From Clostridia bacterium (GTDB lineage Bacteria; Bacillota; Clostridia; Oscillospirales; QAKW01), in NCBI GenBank assembly GCA_017464525.1, contig JAFTZM010000021.1:17446-81445 (forward strand): a stretch of DNA of 64,000 nucleotides, written 5' to 3'. Positions 16,917 to 25,644 of this stretch are shown here, piece after piece. The position numbers and the translations under genes are program-made. Each line of letters opens with the position of its first letter. The first letter of the stretch is position 1. The notes beneath the pieces are model-generated. The model was given only the letters and a program-made list of their open reading frames with translations. It was not told where the DNA came from and searched no databases.

Positions 16917-19535
16917 TTATACAGTTTCATGCTTGCCGTAGTAGGCATTAAGATACATCTGCTTGATCTCGCTCATCAGCGGGTAACGGGGATTTGCACC
17001 GGTGCACTGATCGTCAAAGGCCTGCTCCACCATATCATCCAGACGCTCCAGGAATTCCTTTTCATCAACGCCGTAATCCTTGATGGAGTTCTTGATACCA
17101 ACCTTTTCCTTCAGCGCATCCAGAGCCTTGATCAGGTTTTCCAGCTTCTCTTCATCGGTCTTGCCCTTGAGCCCCAGGGCATCGGCAACCTCTGCATAGC
17201 GGGCCAGGGTATGGGGATGGTCGTACTGAGAGAAGGTGCCCATCTTGGCGGGAACCTCGCTGGCGTTGAAGCGCAGCACTTCATCGATCATCAGCGCGTT
17301 GGCAACACCGTGGGGCAGATGATAGAAGGCGCCCAGCTTATGAGCCATAGAATGGCAGACACCCAGAAATGCATTGGCAAAAGCCATACCGGCCATGGTG
17401 GCGGCATTGGCCATCTTTTCCCGGGCAATGGGATCATTGGGGCCGTTATCATAGGCGCGGGGCAGATATTCAAAGATCATCTGCAGGGCACGAATGGCAA
17501 GGCCATCGGTATAATCAGTAGCCAGCATGGCGGCATAAGCCTCCAGGGCATGGGTCACAGCATCGATACCGGAAGCAGCGGTCAGGCCCTTGGGGGCGCT
17601 CATATGCAGATCTGCATCAATGATGGCCATATTGGGCAGCAGCTCATAATCGGCCAGGGGGTATTTCACGCCGGTGCTTTCATCGGTGATCACAGCGAAG
17701 GGGGTCACCTCGGAACCGGTACCGGCAGAGGTGGGAATGGCAATAAAGTAGGCCTTCTCACCCATCTTGGGGAAGGTATAAACTCTCTTACGGATATCGA
17801 TAAAGCGCATGGCCATATCCATAAAGTCTGCTTCAGGATGCTCATAGAGGACCCACATGATCTTGGCAGCATCCATAGCAGAGCCGCCGCCCACAGCAAT
17901 GATACAATCCGGCTTGAAGCTGTTCATCTGAACGGCACCCTCCTTGGCATTGGCCAGGGTGGGATCCGGCTGGACGTTGGAGAAGGTAGCATGAACGATG
18001 CCCATTTCATCCAGCTTATTCGTGATGGGCTTGGTGTAGCCGTTTTCAAAGAGGAAAGTATCGGTTACGATAAATACCCGCTTCTTCCCGAGCACATTTT
18101 TCAATTCATCCAGAGCCACCGGCAGGCAGCCCTTTTTCATATAGATCTTCTGGGGGGCACGGAACCAAAGCATATTCTCTCTCCTTTCGGCAACGGTCTT
18201 GATATTCAGCAGGTGCTTCACGCCAACATTCTCGGAAACAGAGTTGCCGCCCCAGGAGCCGCAGCCGAGGGTCAAAGAGGGAGCCAGCTTGAAGTTATAT
18301 AGATCGCCGATACCGCCGTGAGAGGAGGGCGTATTCACCAGAATACGGCAGGTCTTCATCCGGGCAGCAAAGGCATCGATCTTGGCCCGCTCGGTAACAG
18401 CATCCAGATAGATGGAGGAGGTATGGCCGTAACCGCCGTCTGCAACCAGCTGCTCTGCCTTATCGAAGGCCTCTTCAATGGTCTTGGCCTTATACATGGC
18501 CAAGACGGGAGAGAGCTTTTCATGGGCAAATTCCTCGCTGATGTCCACAGACTCCACCTCACCGATGAGGATCTTGGCGGTTTCGGGAACGGTCACGCCT
18601 GCCAGAGCAGCAATGGTAGCAGCCTTCTGGCCCACAATCTTGGCATTCAGGGCGCCATTCACAATAATGGTCTTACGAACCTTTTCGGTCTCCTCGGCAT
18701 TCAGGAAATAGCAGCCTCGCTCGGCAAATTCCTTTTTAACCGCCTCATAGACCGGCTCCAGAATGATCACAGACTGCTCGGAGGCACAGATCATACCGTT
18801 ATCAAAGGTTTTGGAATGGATCACAGAGCTCACCGCCAGCTTAATATCGGCAGTATCGTCGATGATGGCGGGCGTATTACCGGCACCAACACCCAGAGCA
18901 GGCGTTCCGCTGGAATAAGCAGCCTTCACCATGCCGGGCCCGCCGGTGGCCAGAATGATATCCGATTCCTTCATCACCGTATTGGTCATTTCCAGGCTGG
19001 GCACATCGATCCAGCTGATGATCCCTTCGGGAGCACCTGCCGCAACAGCGGCCTCCAGAACGATTTGAGCAGCATGGATGGTGCAGCCCTTTGCCCGGGG
19101 ATGGGGGCTGATAATGATGCCGTTACGGGTCTTTAAAGCAAGAAGGCACTTAAAGATGGCAGTAGAGGTGGGGTTGGTGGTGGGGATCACCGCAGCGATC
19201 ACACCGATAGGCTCAGCGACCTTCATAGTACCGAAGGCCTTATCCTCTTCGATCACACCGCAGGTTTTGGTATCCTTATAAGCATTGTAAATGTATTCAG
19301 CGGCATAGTGGTTTTTTATCACCTTATCCTCCACTACGCCCATGCCGGTTTCGGCAACTGCTTCCTTGGCCAGGGAGATCCGGGCTTGATTGGCGGCAAC
19401 AGCGGCGGCTTTAAAAATAGCATCCACCTGCTCCTGAGTGTAGGAGGCAAAGACTCTCTGGGCTTCCCGGACCCGGGCAAGTTCTTCTTCCAGACGTTCC
19501 ACGCCATCCACAATAACACGCGTGTTCTTTTCCAT
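16917..19535 (-). CDS. adhE: Bifunctional acetaldehyde-CoA / alcohol dehydrogenase
   Basis: AdhE (872 residues) reduces acetyl-CoA to acetaldehyde and then to ethanol, re-oxidising two NADH, and usually assembles into spirosomes. Residues about 1-440 form the aldehyde dehydrogenase part, with IPTTNPTSTAIFK, FDNGMICASEQSV (catalytic Cys) and GVGAGNTPA. Residues about 460-872 form the iron-containing alcohol dehydrogenase, with GGGSAMDAAKIMW, TSAGTGSEVTPF and the iron-ligand region GVCHSMAHKLGAFYHLPHGVANA. Length is standard. The RBS is AGAAGGAG. It lies 23 bp downstream of rex and is presumably repressed by Rex when NAD+/NADH is high. Confidence 0.97.
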   Translation of the reverse strand: MEKNTRVIVDGVERLEEELARVREAQRVFASYTQEQVDAIFKAAAVAANQARISLAKEAVAETGMGVVEDKVIKNHYAAEYIYNAYKDTKTCGVIEEDKAFGTMKVAEPIGVIAAVIPTTNPTSTAIFKCLLALKTRNGIIISPHPRAKGCTIHAAQIVLEAAVAAGAPEGIISWIDVPSLEMTNTVMKESDIILATGGPGMVKAAYSSGTPALGVGAGNTPAIIDDTADIKLAVSSVIHSKTFDNGMICASEQSVIILEPVYEAVKKEFAERGCYFLNAEETEKVRKTIIVNGALNAKIVGQKAATIAALAGVTVPETAKILIGEVESVDISEEFAHEKLSPVLAMYKAKTIEEAFDKAEQLVADGGYGHTSSIYLDAVTERAKIDAFAARMKTCRILVNTPSSHGGIGDLYNFKLAPSLTLGCGSWGGNSVSENVGVKHLLNIKTVAERRENMLWFRAPQKIYMKKGCLPVALDELKNVLGKKRVFIVTDTFLFENGYTKPITNKLDEMGIVHATFSNVQPDPTLANAKEGAVQMNSFKPDCIIAVGGGSAMDAAKIMWVLYEHPEADFMDMAMRFIDIRKRVYTFPKMGEKAYFIAIPTSAGTGSEVTPFAVITDESTGVKYPLADYELLPNMAIIDADLHMSAPKGLTAASGIDAVTHALEAYAAMLATDYTDGLAIRALQMIFEYLPRAYDNGPNDPIAREKMANAATMAGMAFANAFLGVCHSMAHKLGAFYHLPHGVANALMIDEVLRFNASEVPAKMGTFSQYDHPHTLARYAEVADALGLKGKTDEEKLENLIKALDALKEKVGIKNSIKDYGVDEKEFLERLDDMVEQAFDDQCTGANPRYPLMSEIKQMYLNAYYGKHETV

Positions 19536-19558
19536 GATTCTATACTCCTTCTTCTAAT

Positions 19559-20185
19559 TTAGTCTTCTTCGGCAGAGCGAAGATGGTGGGTCAGCAGCGC
19601 CAAAGAGGCTGCCATATTTTCATAATGCACCTTCACGCCCTCGGGAACCTTTAAGGCAATGGGCACAAAGGACCAGATGGCCCGCAAACCGCAGGCGACC
19701 AGGCGGTCGCAAACAGCCTGCGCATCTCCTTTCGGCACATTCAGGATCGCAAGATCGGTGGGCTGCTGCCGGCAGAATTGCTCCAGATCATCCAAAGACA
19801 GAACGGGGTGCCCTGCCTCAAACTGCCCAATCACACTTTCACGATCATCAAAAGCGGCGGTAACATACAGACCGTAATCAGAAAATTCATCATAATTCAT
19901 CAAAGCACGGCCCAAGCTGTTTGCACCCACAACAATGGCGCGGCAATGATTATGATATCCCAGGAAGTTTTCCAGCGCATGGATCAGCGTGGCCACAACA
20001 TAGCCGGTCTTTGGCCGCCCGACTGCTCCGCTGGCAAAGCTGAGTTCCTTCCGCACCAGCACTTCCCCAAGCCCCAGCTCATTGGCAACGGTGGTTGCTG
20101 AGATCCTGGTGACCTCGGGCGGTAATTGCTTGAGATAATGCAGGTACAAGGATAATCTTCTGAAAACGGTTAATGTTAAATTCAT
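19559..20185 (-). CDS. rex: Redox-sensing transcriptional repressor Rex
   Basis: Rex (208 residues from the chosen start) binds operators when NADH is low and represses fermentative dehydrogenases. An N-terminal winged helix (LPPEVTRISATTVANELGLGEVLVRKEL) is followed by a Rossmann domain (AIVVGANSLGRALMNY) and a C-terminal swap helix. An in-frame ATG lies 13 codons further up, but it falls at the -10 box of the promoter, so the ATG at 20185, behind GAAAGGGG, was chosen. The gene heads the rex-adhE-phosphotransferase operon, consistent with autoregulation and direct control of adhE. Confidence 0.93.
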   Translation of the reverse strand: MNLTLTVFRRLSLYLHYLKQLPPEVTRISATTVANELGLGEVLVRKELSFASGAVGRPKTGYVVATLIHALENFLGYHNHCRAIVVGANSLGRALMNYDEFSDYGLYVTAAFDDRESVIGQFEAGHPVLSLDDLEQFCRQQPTDLAILNVPKGDAQAVCDRLVACGLRAIWSFVPIALKVPEGVKVHYENMAASLALLTHHLRSAEED

Positions 20186-20204
20186 GGTCTTCCACCCCTT
20201 TCGA

Positions 20205-20240
20205 TGGTACATTATACCAGACAAAATTCGATTTTACCAA
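20205..20240 (-). promoter_or_regulatory. rex promoter with palindrome across the -10 box
   Basis: Minus strand TTGGTA (20235-20240), an 18-bp spacer, then TATAAT (20211-20216). A TGGTA-N5-TACCA inverted repeat (20205-20219) straddles the -10 box and start site, a natural place for a repressor. It is not the canonical Rex site TTGTTAA-N4-TTAACAA. Confidence 0.7.
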
Positions 20241-20248
20241 TGCTTTAT

Positions 20249-20266
20249 CGGCATATCGATATGCCG
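20249..20266. promoter_or_regulatory. Perfect 18-bp palindrome upstream of rex
   Basis: CGGCATATCGATATGCCG reads the same on both strands. It lies 8 bp upstream of the rex -35 box, outside any gene. It is a candidate operator for an unidentified dimeric regulator; the LysR protein encoded next door or Rex itself are possibilities. Confidence 0.6.
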
Positions 20267-20286
20267 TTACCAATATAACTACACGA

Positions 20287-20315
20287 AAAAAAGCGGTGAA
20301 TTTTCACCGCTTTTT
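20287..20315 (-). terminator. lysR terminator overlapping its stop codon
   Basis: AAAAAGCGGTGAA and TTCACCGCTTTTT form a 13-bp stem with a 2-3 nt loop; on the minus strand it ends in T7. The lysR stop TGA (20304-20306) lies inside the stem. Confidence 0.9.
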
Positions 20316-21236
20316 CAAAACATTTTCTTTTGTTTCAACCAGAGTTCGAATGAATTCCAGATCCAGATCGGATAGCTTATAATCGGAGCGATAGATCAAA
20401 ACATCCTTATAGACCCGCTGGTTAGCAGAGCACCGCTTCAGCACAAGATCATAGTGATTCAGCGTGGATTCATTGGCAGAGGAGACCCACATAAAGGCAT
20501 TAGGCATCCGCTGCAGCAGCATGAACTGGCTGGCACGCTCGTAGATATAGATGCGCTTATCCACATATTCCGAAAGTTCTGCCTTCTTCACATCAATGAG
20601 GGGCAGAGAGGGCACATAAGGATCCGCATGGCAGATCTCAAAATAGGGAGCCAGTTCCTCAGGGGCAATATCCTCACGGTCTGCCAACGGATGGTTTTTA
20701 TTCATTAATAAGCAATAAGAAAACTCCGAAATAGTCTCGCTTTTCAGCTTCTTTTCCTGAAACTGGTTTTTAAAATACTGCTCAAAGCTTTCCTGGTAAC
20801 GAACGATCCCCAAATTAAATTGCTCCTTCACCACATTAGAGATGGTGCGCATGGAATTTGTTTCTTTATAATATATATCAGCAGGCTCATCGGCATCCAG
20901 CCGGGCGGCAAACTCTGCAAAGGCCATTCCGATATAGCTGGCACGGGGGCCGGAGACCGAAAACCGTTTCCGATGGCCCCGCCCGTTCTGGTAAAGCTCC
21001 TCCATTTCATCCACCTGGGCAATGATCCGCTTGGCATACTGCAGGAATTCTTCCCCGTCATCTGTAATGGAAATGCCTTTGGGCGTACGGTTGAAGATGG
21101 TGATCCCCAGGTTTTCCTCCAATTCACGGATGGCCCGGCTCAGGTTCGGCTGGCCCATATACAGATTTTCCGCCGCCTTGCTGATGGACTTGGTTTTGGC
21201 GATCTCTACCGCATATTTTAAATGGATAATGTTCAT
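20304..21236 (-). CDS. LysR-family transcriptional regulator
   Basis: This 310-residue regulator has an N-terminal LysR winged helix-turn-helix (LKYAVEIAKTKSISKAAENLYMGQPNLSRAIRELEENLGITIFNR) and a C-terminal effector-binding domain of two alpha/beta lobes from about residue 95. It begins 8 bp after the alr stop with a GAGG site, so it is the distal gene of the small membrane protein-nnr-alr-lysR operon. Most LysR regulators are divergent from their targets; this one is not, so its target is not evident. The palindromes just downstream at the rex promoter are candidates. The inducer is unknown. Confidence 0.9.
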   Translation of the reverse strand: MNIIHLKYAVEIAKTKSISKAAENLYMGQPNLSRAIRELEENLGITIFNRTPKGISITDDGEEFLQYAKRIIAQVDEMEELYQNGRGHRKRFSVSGPRASYIGMAFAEFAARLDADEPADIYYKETNSMRTISNVVKEQFNLGIVRYQESFEQYFKNQFQEKKLKSETISEFSYCLLMNKNHPLADREDIAPEELAPYFEICHADPYVPSLPLIDVKKAELSEYVDKRIYIYERASQFMLLQRMPNAFMWVSSANESTLNHYDLVLKRCSANQRVYKDVLIYRSDYKLSDLDLEFIRTLVETKENVLKKR

Positions 21237-21244
21237 AAATACCT

Positions 21245-22348
21245 CTACTTTACAATTCGGGGAACACGCTTGCCGATACCGCAGATGAGTTCATAGTGGA
21301 TGGTACCCAGCTGATCGGCAAGGGCAGTGAAGTCAATGCCGCCACCCATCAGAATAGCCTCATTGCCGATCCTGCAGGGAATCTCTGTTACATCCACCAT
21401 CATTTGATCCATACAAACATTGCCGAGAATGGGGGCCTTCTGCCCATGGATCAGAACATATCCCTTGCCGGAAAGGGCCCGGGGATAGCCATCGGCATAG
21501 CCGGCGCTTAAGGTGGCGATGCGGGTGGTTTTTGCGGTAGTATAACGGCGTCCGTAGCTGATATCACGGCCGGCAGGCAGCTCCTTTACAAAGGAGATCA
21601 GGGTCTTGACCGTCATGGCCGGCCGGTAGGGGTTTTCCCGGCCGCCGGGCTCCAGCCCGTATAAAACGATCCCCGCCCGCACCATATCCAGATGGTATTT
21701 TTCATTCAGGAAGGTTCCGGCGCTATTGGCGGCGTGGCAAATGGGATGGATGCGCCAAGCTCCAAGAAGATCACGCACCTGCAGAAAGCGGGCAAACTGG
21801 GCCTCGGTATAAGCCTCTTCCCCATCGGTATCTGCCACAGAAAAGTGGGTAAACAAGCCCTCCAGCTGAACGCCGGGAAGCTCCGCAATACGGCGGATGG
21901 CATCCGCTGCACCGGAAGGATCGAAAGCATCGAAGCCGATCCGCCCCATACCGGTATCCAGCGCCGCATGAACCTTAATGGCGCAGCCCTTTGCTACCCC
22001 CACACGGCTAAGCTCCTCGGCATCCTCCAGGGAAAAGACGGTCTGGCTGATATTTTGCTCCGCCAGAACCGGGAAATGGTTGGCGGGGGTAAAGCCTAAG
22101 ATCAGAATGGGTTTGCTGATGCCCATCCGCCGCAGCTCCATGGCTTCCTGCAGGCAGGAAACACCGAAAAAATCTGCGCCGAGCTGATCCAGGCAGGGCA
22201 CCGCATGGGCCACGCCGTGGCCGTAAGCATCTGCTTTCACCACGGCCATGATCTTCACCGACGGCCCCACCCGGCGGCGTACCGTATTATAGTTTTCACG
22301 GATAGCGGAAAGATCGATCTCCGCCCATGTTCTTTTAAAATGCTCCAT
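21245..22348 (-). CDS. alr: Alanine racemase
   Basis: Alr (367 residues) interconverts L- and D-alanine with PLP, supplying D-Ala for peptidoglycan. The PLP-lysine motif MAVVKADAYGHG lies near residue 37. The C-terminal beta-barrel domain contains DISYGRRYT and the catalytic Tyr region ATLSAGYADGYPRAL. MVRAGIVLYGLEPG binds the cofactor phosphate. The start at 22348 lies inside the last codons of nnr (14-bp overlap), so translation is coupled; the open frame upstream is nnr sequence in another frame. Confidence 0.96.
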   Translation of the reverse strand: MEHFKRTWAEIDLSAIRENYNTVRRRVGPSVKIMAVVKADAYGHGVAHAVPCLDQLGADFFGVSCLQEAMELRRMGISKPILILGFTPANHFPVLAEQNISQTVFSLEDAEELSRVGVAKGCAIKVHAALDTGMGRIGFDAFDPSGAADAIRRIAELPGVQLEGLFTHFSVADTDGEEAYTEAQFARFLQVRDLLGAWRIHPICHAANSAGTFLNEKYHLDMVRAGIVLYGLEPGGRENPYRPAMTVKTLISFVKELPAGRDISYGRRYTTAKTTRIATLSAGYADGYPRALSGKGYVLIHGQKAPILGNVCMDQMMVDVTEIPCRIGNEAILMGGGIDFTALADQLGTIHYELICGIGKRVPRIVK

Positions 22349-23750
22349 GCTCCAGCTCCATCCAAGCGTTATTGATATATTCAGCGATCTGCTCCGGCTG
22401 CAGGGCGCGCACACTATGCTCCTTTGCCGCCAGATGCCCGGCACGGTTATGCAGCCACACTCCGGTCTTTGCCGCAGAGAAGGGCTTTGCCCCGCCGGCC
22501 AGCAAGCCGGCGATCAGACCCGCCAGCAGATCTCCACTGCCGCCCTTTGCCAGGGCGGAACAAGGCTTTGAAAGAATTTCGGTGTGACTTCCGTCTGTTA
22601 CCACCGTAGCCGCATCCTTCAACACTAAAACGATATGATTCTTTGATGCAAAATCTTCTGCAATTTCAATTCTGTTTTGCAGAATCTGCTCCATCGGCAG
22701 CCCGCAAAGGCGGGAGAATTCCCCCATATGAGGGGTCAGCACCGTAGAAGCGTTACGGGGGGACAAGATGCTCCCCAAATTCCACAGACCGTCTCCGTCC
22801 ACCACCAGCGGAAGTTCAGATTCCCAAAGGGTCTGAACATCTGCCGCAGCAGCTTCCGATCTGCCAAGACCGCTTCCCACCAGATAGGCATGGCAGCTTA
22901 AAGGCAGCAGATCGGATTCCGCCCGCAAGACCGGGCCGTAAAACTTTGCAGCTGCCGCCCGGCGTGCTTCCTCCGGCAGATAGGCAAAAACCAAGCCGGC
23001 GCCGCTGCAAAGGGCGCCCTTTATTGCAAGGGCAGCCGCACCGGGATATTCAGGCGCGCCCACCCGCAGGCCCACAGCACCGTAGCTGTTTTTATGGCCC
23101 CAAGCAAACCGCTCCGGCAGCTCCGGGGCGAGGGTGCAACGGCTAATCCCATCGGCATAATAGGATGGAATTCCAATATCGGCCAAAACAACATTCCCGC
23201 AATCTGCCAGAAGATGGCAGGGCTTTTGGAAGGCAAAGGTGACGGTAAGCTCCGGTTTCAGCGTTCCCGGAGAGGTTACGCCGCTGCTGCCGTCCATTCC
23301 GCTGGGCAGGTCAATGGCTGCAACAGGAACCGTGATCTTTTCAAACAGTTCCTGCACTTCCTGCGGCAGAGCGCCGTGAAAGCCGGTGCCGAAAACACCG
23401 TCCACCACCAAAGGATAACCGGCAGGATCCTTTACAAATGGAATATTCAATTTCTTGCATTTATCAAAATAATAGGTGCAATCAGGGGAACGCTCCTCTC
23501 CACCCACCGGCAGAATGGCCGGATGATAGGCAGGCTCCAGCAGGCAGGCCAGCGCATAGGCATCCCCGCCGTTATTGCCGGGGCCGGCCAGAAGCAGCAC
23601 ACGGTCGCAGCCATGGGTCTCTATCCAGGCAGAGATCTCCCGATAAAGGGCTTCGGCCGCATTCTGCATCAGCCGAAGCGAGGAAAAAAGCCCCTCCTCT
23701 ACGGTACGAAGATCCATCGCCTTCATTTGGCCGGGGGTTACGATCTTCAT
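22335..23750 (-). CDS. nnr: Bifunctional NAD(P)HX epimerase / ADP-dependent dehydratase
   Basis: Nnr (471 residues) repairs hydrated NAD(P)H. The N-terminal YjeF-type epimerase domain (about 1-205) has LLAGPGNNGGDAYALACLL and DLPSGMDGSSG. The C-terminal YjeF-type carbohydrate-kinase-like dehydratase (about 215-471) has the ADP/substrate motif KGGSGDLLAGLIAGLLAGG near the end. The start at 23750 (MKIVTPGQMK) overlaps the upstream stop as ATGA; the longer frame upstream is a shadow of the preceding gene. The nnr-alr gene order is common in Firmicutes. Confidence 0.95.
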   Translation of the reverse strand: MKIVTPGQMKAMDLRTVEEGLFSSLRLMQNAAEALYREISAWIETHGCDRVLLLAGPGNNGGDAYALACLLEPAYHPAILPVGGEERSPDCTYYFDKCKKLNIPFVKDPAGYPLVVDGVFGTGFHGALPQEVQELFEKITVPVAAIDLPSGMDGSSGVTSPGTLKPELTVTFAFQKPCHLLADCGNVVLADIGIPSYYADGISRCTLAPELPERFAWGHKNSYGAVGLRVGAPEYPGAAALAIKGALCSGAGLVFAYLPEEARRAAAAKFYGPVLRAESDLLPLSCHAYLVGSGLGRSEAAAADVQTLWESELPLVVDGDGLWNLGSILSPRNASTVLTPHMGEFSRLCGLPMEQILQNRIEIAEDFASKNHIVLVLKDAATVVTDGSHTEILSKPCSALAKGGSGDLLAGLIAGLLAGGAKPFSAAKTGVWLHNRAGHLAAKEHSVRALQPEQIAEYINNAWMELEHGAF

Positions 23751-24229
23751 CTCAGTTTGCCTCTTGCCCGCGCGGCAAAGACCTCCAGCACCGCAGGGGC
23801 GGGCTGAAACAGGATGCAGAGGGGATCCCCTTTTGCATCCCGAGTGATCCAATAATAGCAAGGCTCCTCCCCCTGATTGGAGAGGAAGGAACGCACCTTC
23901 TGCTGGTTGGCCGGCATATTCTCCAAGGGGCCGTAGCACTCGGTCTTAGAGATATCTGCCTTCAGCAGCTCCCGGCGGCGCTCTTTATTGATGATCTTGG
24001 TGAAGGTGAGTTCATTTTCCAGCAAGGAATACTCATATTCAAAATTAAAGGACAAAAACAGCCGGTAAGCCAGATAGCAAAGGCCAGCGCACAGCAATAC
24101 CCCGATCAGCCCCACATACATGATCAGCAGCGTTCCCACGATCATGGGCGCCACGGTATACACGATCCGTTTCAGTTGATCGGCCGCAGTCATTTTATAG
24201 GGCAGGCAATATTCAATAAAGTTTTCCAT
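23747..24229 (-). CDS. Small membrane protein, YcxB/DUF6106-like
   Basis: This 160-residue protein has two adjacent membrane segments at about residues 25-60 (a YTVAPMIVGTLLIMYVGLIGVLL stretch interrupted by a short turn), followed by a soluble domain beginning FEYEYSLLENELTFTKI. The overall plan, with an N-terminal EYCLPYKMT stretch, two helices and a PH-like soluble part, resembles YcxB-like proteins and clostridial DUF6106 members; I cannot confirm this without a search. It starts behind GAGGTG and has a plausible promoter (TTGAAT-17-TAAAAT) upstream. It is the first gene of the operon with nnr, alr and lysR. Function unknown. Confidence 0.7.
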   Translation of the reverse strand: MENFIEYCLPYKMTAADQLKRIVYTVAPMIVGTLLIMYVGLIGVLLCAGLCYLAYRLFLSFNFEYEYSLLENELTFTKIINKERRRELLKADISKTECYGPLENMPANQQKVRSFLSNQGEEPCYYWITRDAKGDPLCILFQPAPAVLEVFAARARGKLR

Positions 24230-24306
24230 TTATTCAACACCTCACATTTTATCTATTTTATCATATCTCTTCCATAAATTCAATAATACAATCTTTTAAA
24301 AAAGTA

Positions 24307-24335
24307 TTGATTTTCGAAATTTACTGTGTTAAAAT
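24307..24335 (+). promoter_or_regulatory. Promoter of the T-box-pheST transcript
   Basis: TTGATT (24307-24312), 17-bp spacer, TAAAAT (24330-24335); predicted start near 24342, right at the beginning of the T-box leader. Confidence 0.75.
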
Positions 24336-24342
24336 ACTCTAA

Positions 24343-24575
24343 ACGCAAAGAACAAGCGTCAAAGATCCCGCATACCCGCAAAAAGAGAAAAGGTGCCGGC
24401 GGCTGAAAGCACCTTGGCGAAGGAGCAGGATTTATCTTCAACTTGGGAGCGGTGCTTTTGAAGAAGCAACGGTTGCCTGCCGTTAGAAAGGCGATGAGTG
24501 CCGGGTATTCTACCCGGAATCTGGGTGGTAACACGGGCATTTTGTTCTCGTCCCTTTTGGGGCGGGGCTTTTTTA
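24343..24575 (+). promoter_or_regulatory. T-box riboswitch, Phe-specific
   Basis: This leader senses uncharged tRNA and controls pheST by antitermination. The T-box sequence GGGTGGTAACACGGG is at 24523-24537; its TGGT can pair with the ACCA end of tRNA-Phe. A CCGGGTA-loop-TACCCGG stem (24501-24517) precedes it. In the 3' side of stem I the specifier triplet is TTC (24437-24439), followed by A, which reads Phe and matches the downstream genes. A GC-rich terminator hairpin with TTTTTT ends at about 24575. Confidence 0.92.
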
Positions 24576-24606
24576 TTTTTTGATCATATTTATGGAGGAT
24601 ACAAGC

Positions 24607-25626
24607 ATGAAAGAAAAACTGGAAGCACTCCGTGCAGAGGCACGGGCGCAACTGGAAAGCTGCAGTACCGCCGCAGAGCTGGAAGCCCTGCGGGTCAAGT
24701 ACTTAGGTAAAAAGGGTGAGCTGACCGCCCTTCTGCGGGGCATGGGCGCTCTGGCGCCGGAGGAGAGACCCAAGATGGGTGCTCTTGTGAACGAAGCCCG
24801 CAGCGAGATCGAGGCTGCCATGGAAGCCAAGGTCAAGGCCCTGGAAGAGGCCGAGCTGAACCGCCGCCTGGAGGAGGAGCAACTGGACGTTACCGTTCCC
24901 GGCGTTGCCGCCCCCATGGGCAAGAAGCATCCTCTTTCCCAGGTTCTGGATGAGATCAAGGACATCTTCCTTGGGATGGGTTTCCAGATCGCCAGCGGCC
25001 CGGAGGTAGAATTCGATCATTATAATTTCGAGGCCCTGAATATGCCCAAAAACCATCCTGCCCGTGATACGCAGGATACCTTCTATATCACTGAAAACAT
25101 CCTGCTGCGCACCCAGACCTCTCCCATGCAGGTGCGTGTAATGGAAAAGCAGCAGCCCCCCATTAAGGTGATCGCCCCCGGGCGGGTCTACCGTTCCGAT
25201 GAGGTGGATGCCACCCATTCTCCCCTTTTCCATCAGATCGAAGGTCTGGTGGTGGACAAGGGCATCCGCATGAGCGACCTGAAGGGCACGCTGGAGCTTT
25301 TTGCCAAGAGACTTTACGGTGAGGAGGCGGTGGTTCGTTTCCGCCCCCATCATTTCTCCTTCACCGAGCCCTCTGCCGAGATGGATATCCGGTGCTTCTC
25401 CTGCGGCGGTAAGGGTTGCCGCCTCTGCAAGGGCGAAGGCTGGATCGAGATCCTGGGTGCCGGCATGGTGCACCCCAAGGTGCTGCAGGGCTGCGGCATC
25501 GATCCCGAGGAATACAGCGGCTTTGCCTTCGGCCTCGGCTTGGAGCGTATTGTAATGCGGCGCTATAACATCGACGATCTGCGGTTGTTCTTTGAGAACG
25601 ATCTGAGATTCCTGGAGCAGTTTTAA
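24607..25626 (+). CDS. pheS: Phenylalanine--tRNA ligase alpha subunit
   Basis: PheS (339 residues) is the catalytic subunit of the alpha2-beta2 class II synthetase that charges tRNA-Phe. An N-terminal coiled coil (about 1-85) binds tRNA. The class II core follows, with motif 2 around [24 protein letters not shown] and motif 3 in [15 protein letters not shown]. The start at 24607 follows TGGAGG; the frame is open 9 codons upstream but lacks an RBS there. It is controlled by the T-box leader and followed 18 bp later by pheT. Confidence 0.97.
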   Translation: MKEKLEALRAEARAQLESCSTAAELEALRVKYLGKKGELTALLRGMGALAPEERPKMGALVNEARSEIEAAMEAKVKALEEAELNRRLEEEQLDVTVPGVAAPMGKKHPLSQVLDEIKDIFLGMGFQIASGPEVEFDHYNFEALNMPKNHPARDTQDTFYITENILLRTQTSPMQVRVMEKQQPPIKVIAPGRVYRSDEVDATHSPLFHQIEGLVVDKGIRMSDLKGTLELFAKRLYGEEAVVRFRPHHFSFTEPSAEMDIRCFSCGGKGCRLCKGEGWIEILGAGMVHPKVLQGCGIDPEEYSGFAFGLGLERIVMRRYNIDDLRLFFENDLRFLEQF

Positions 25627-25644
25627 TTAGGAGGTGCAACTGAC

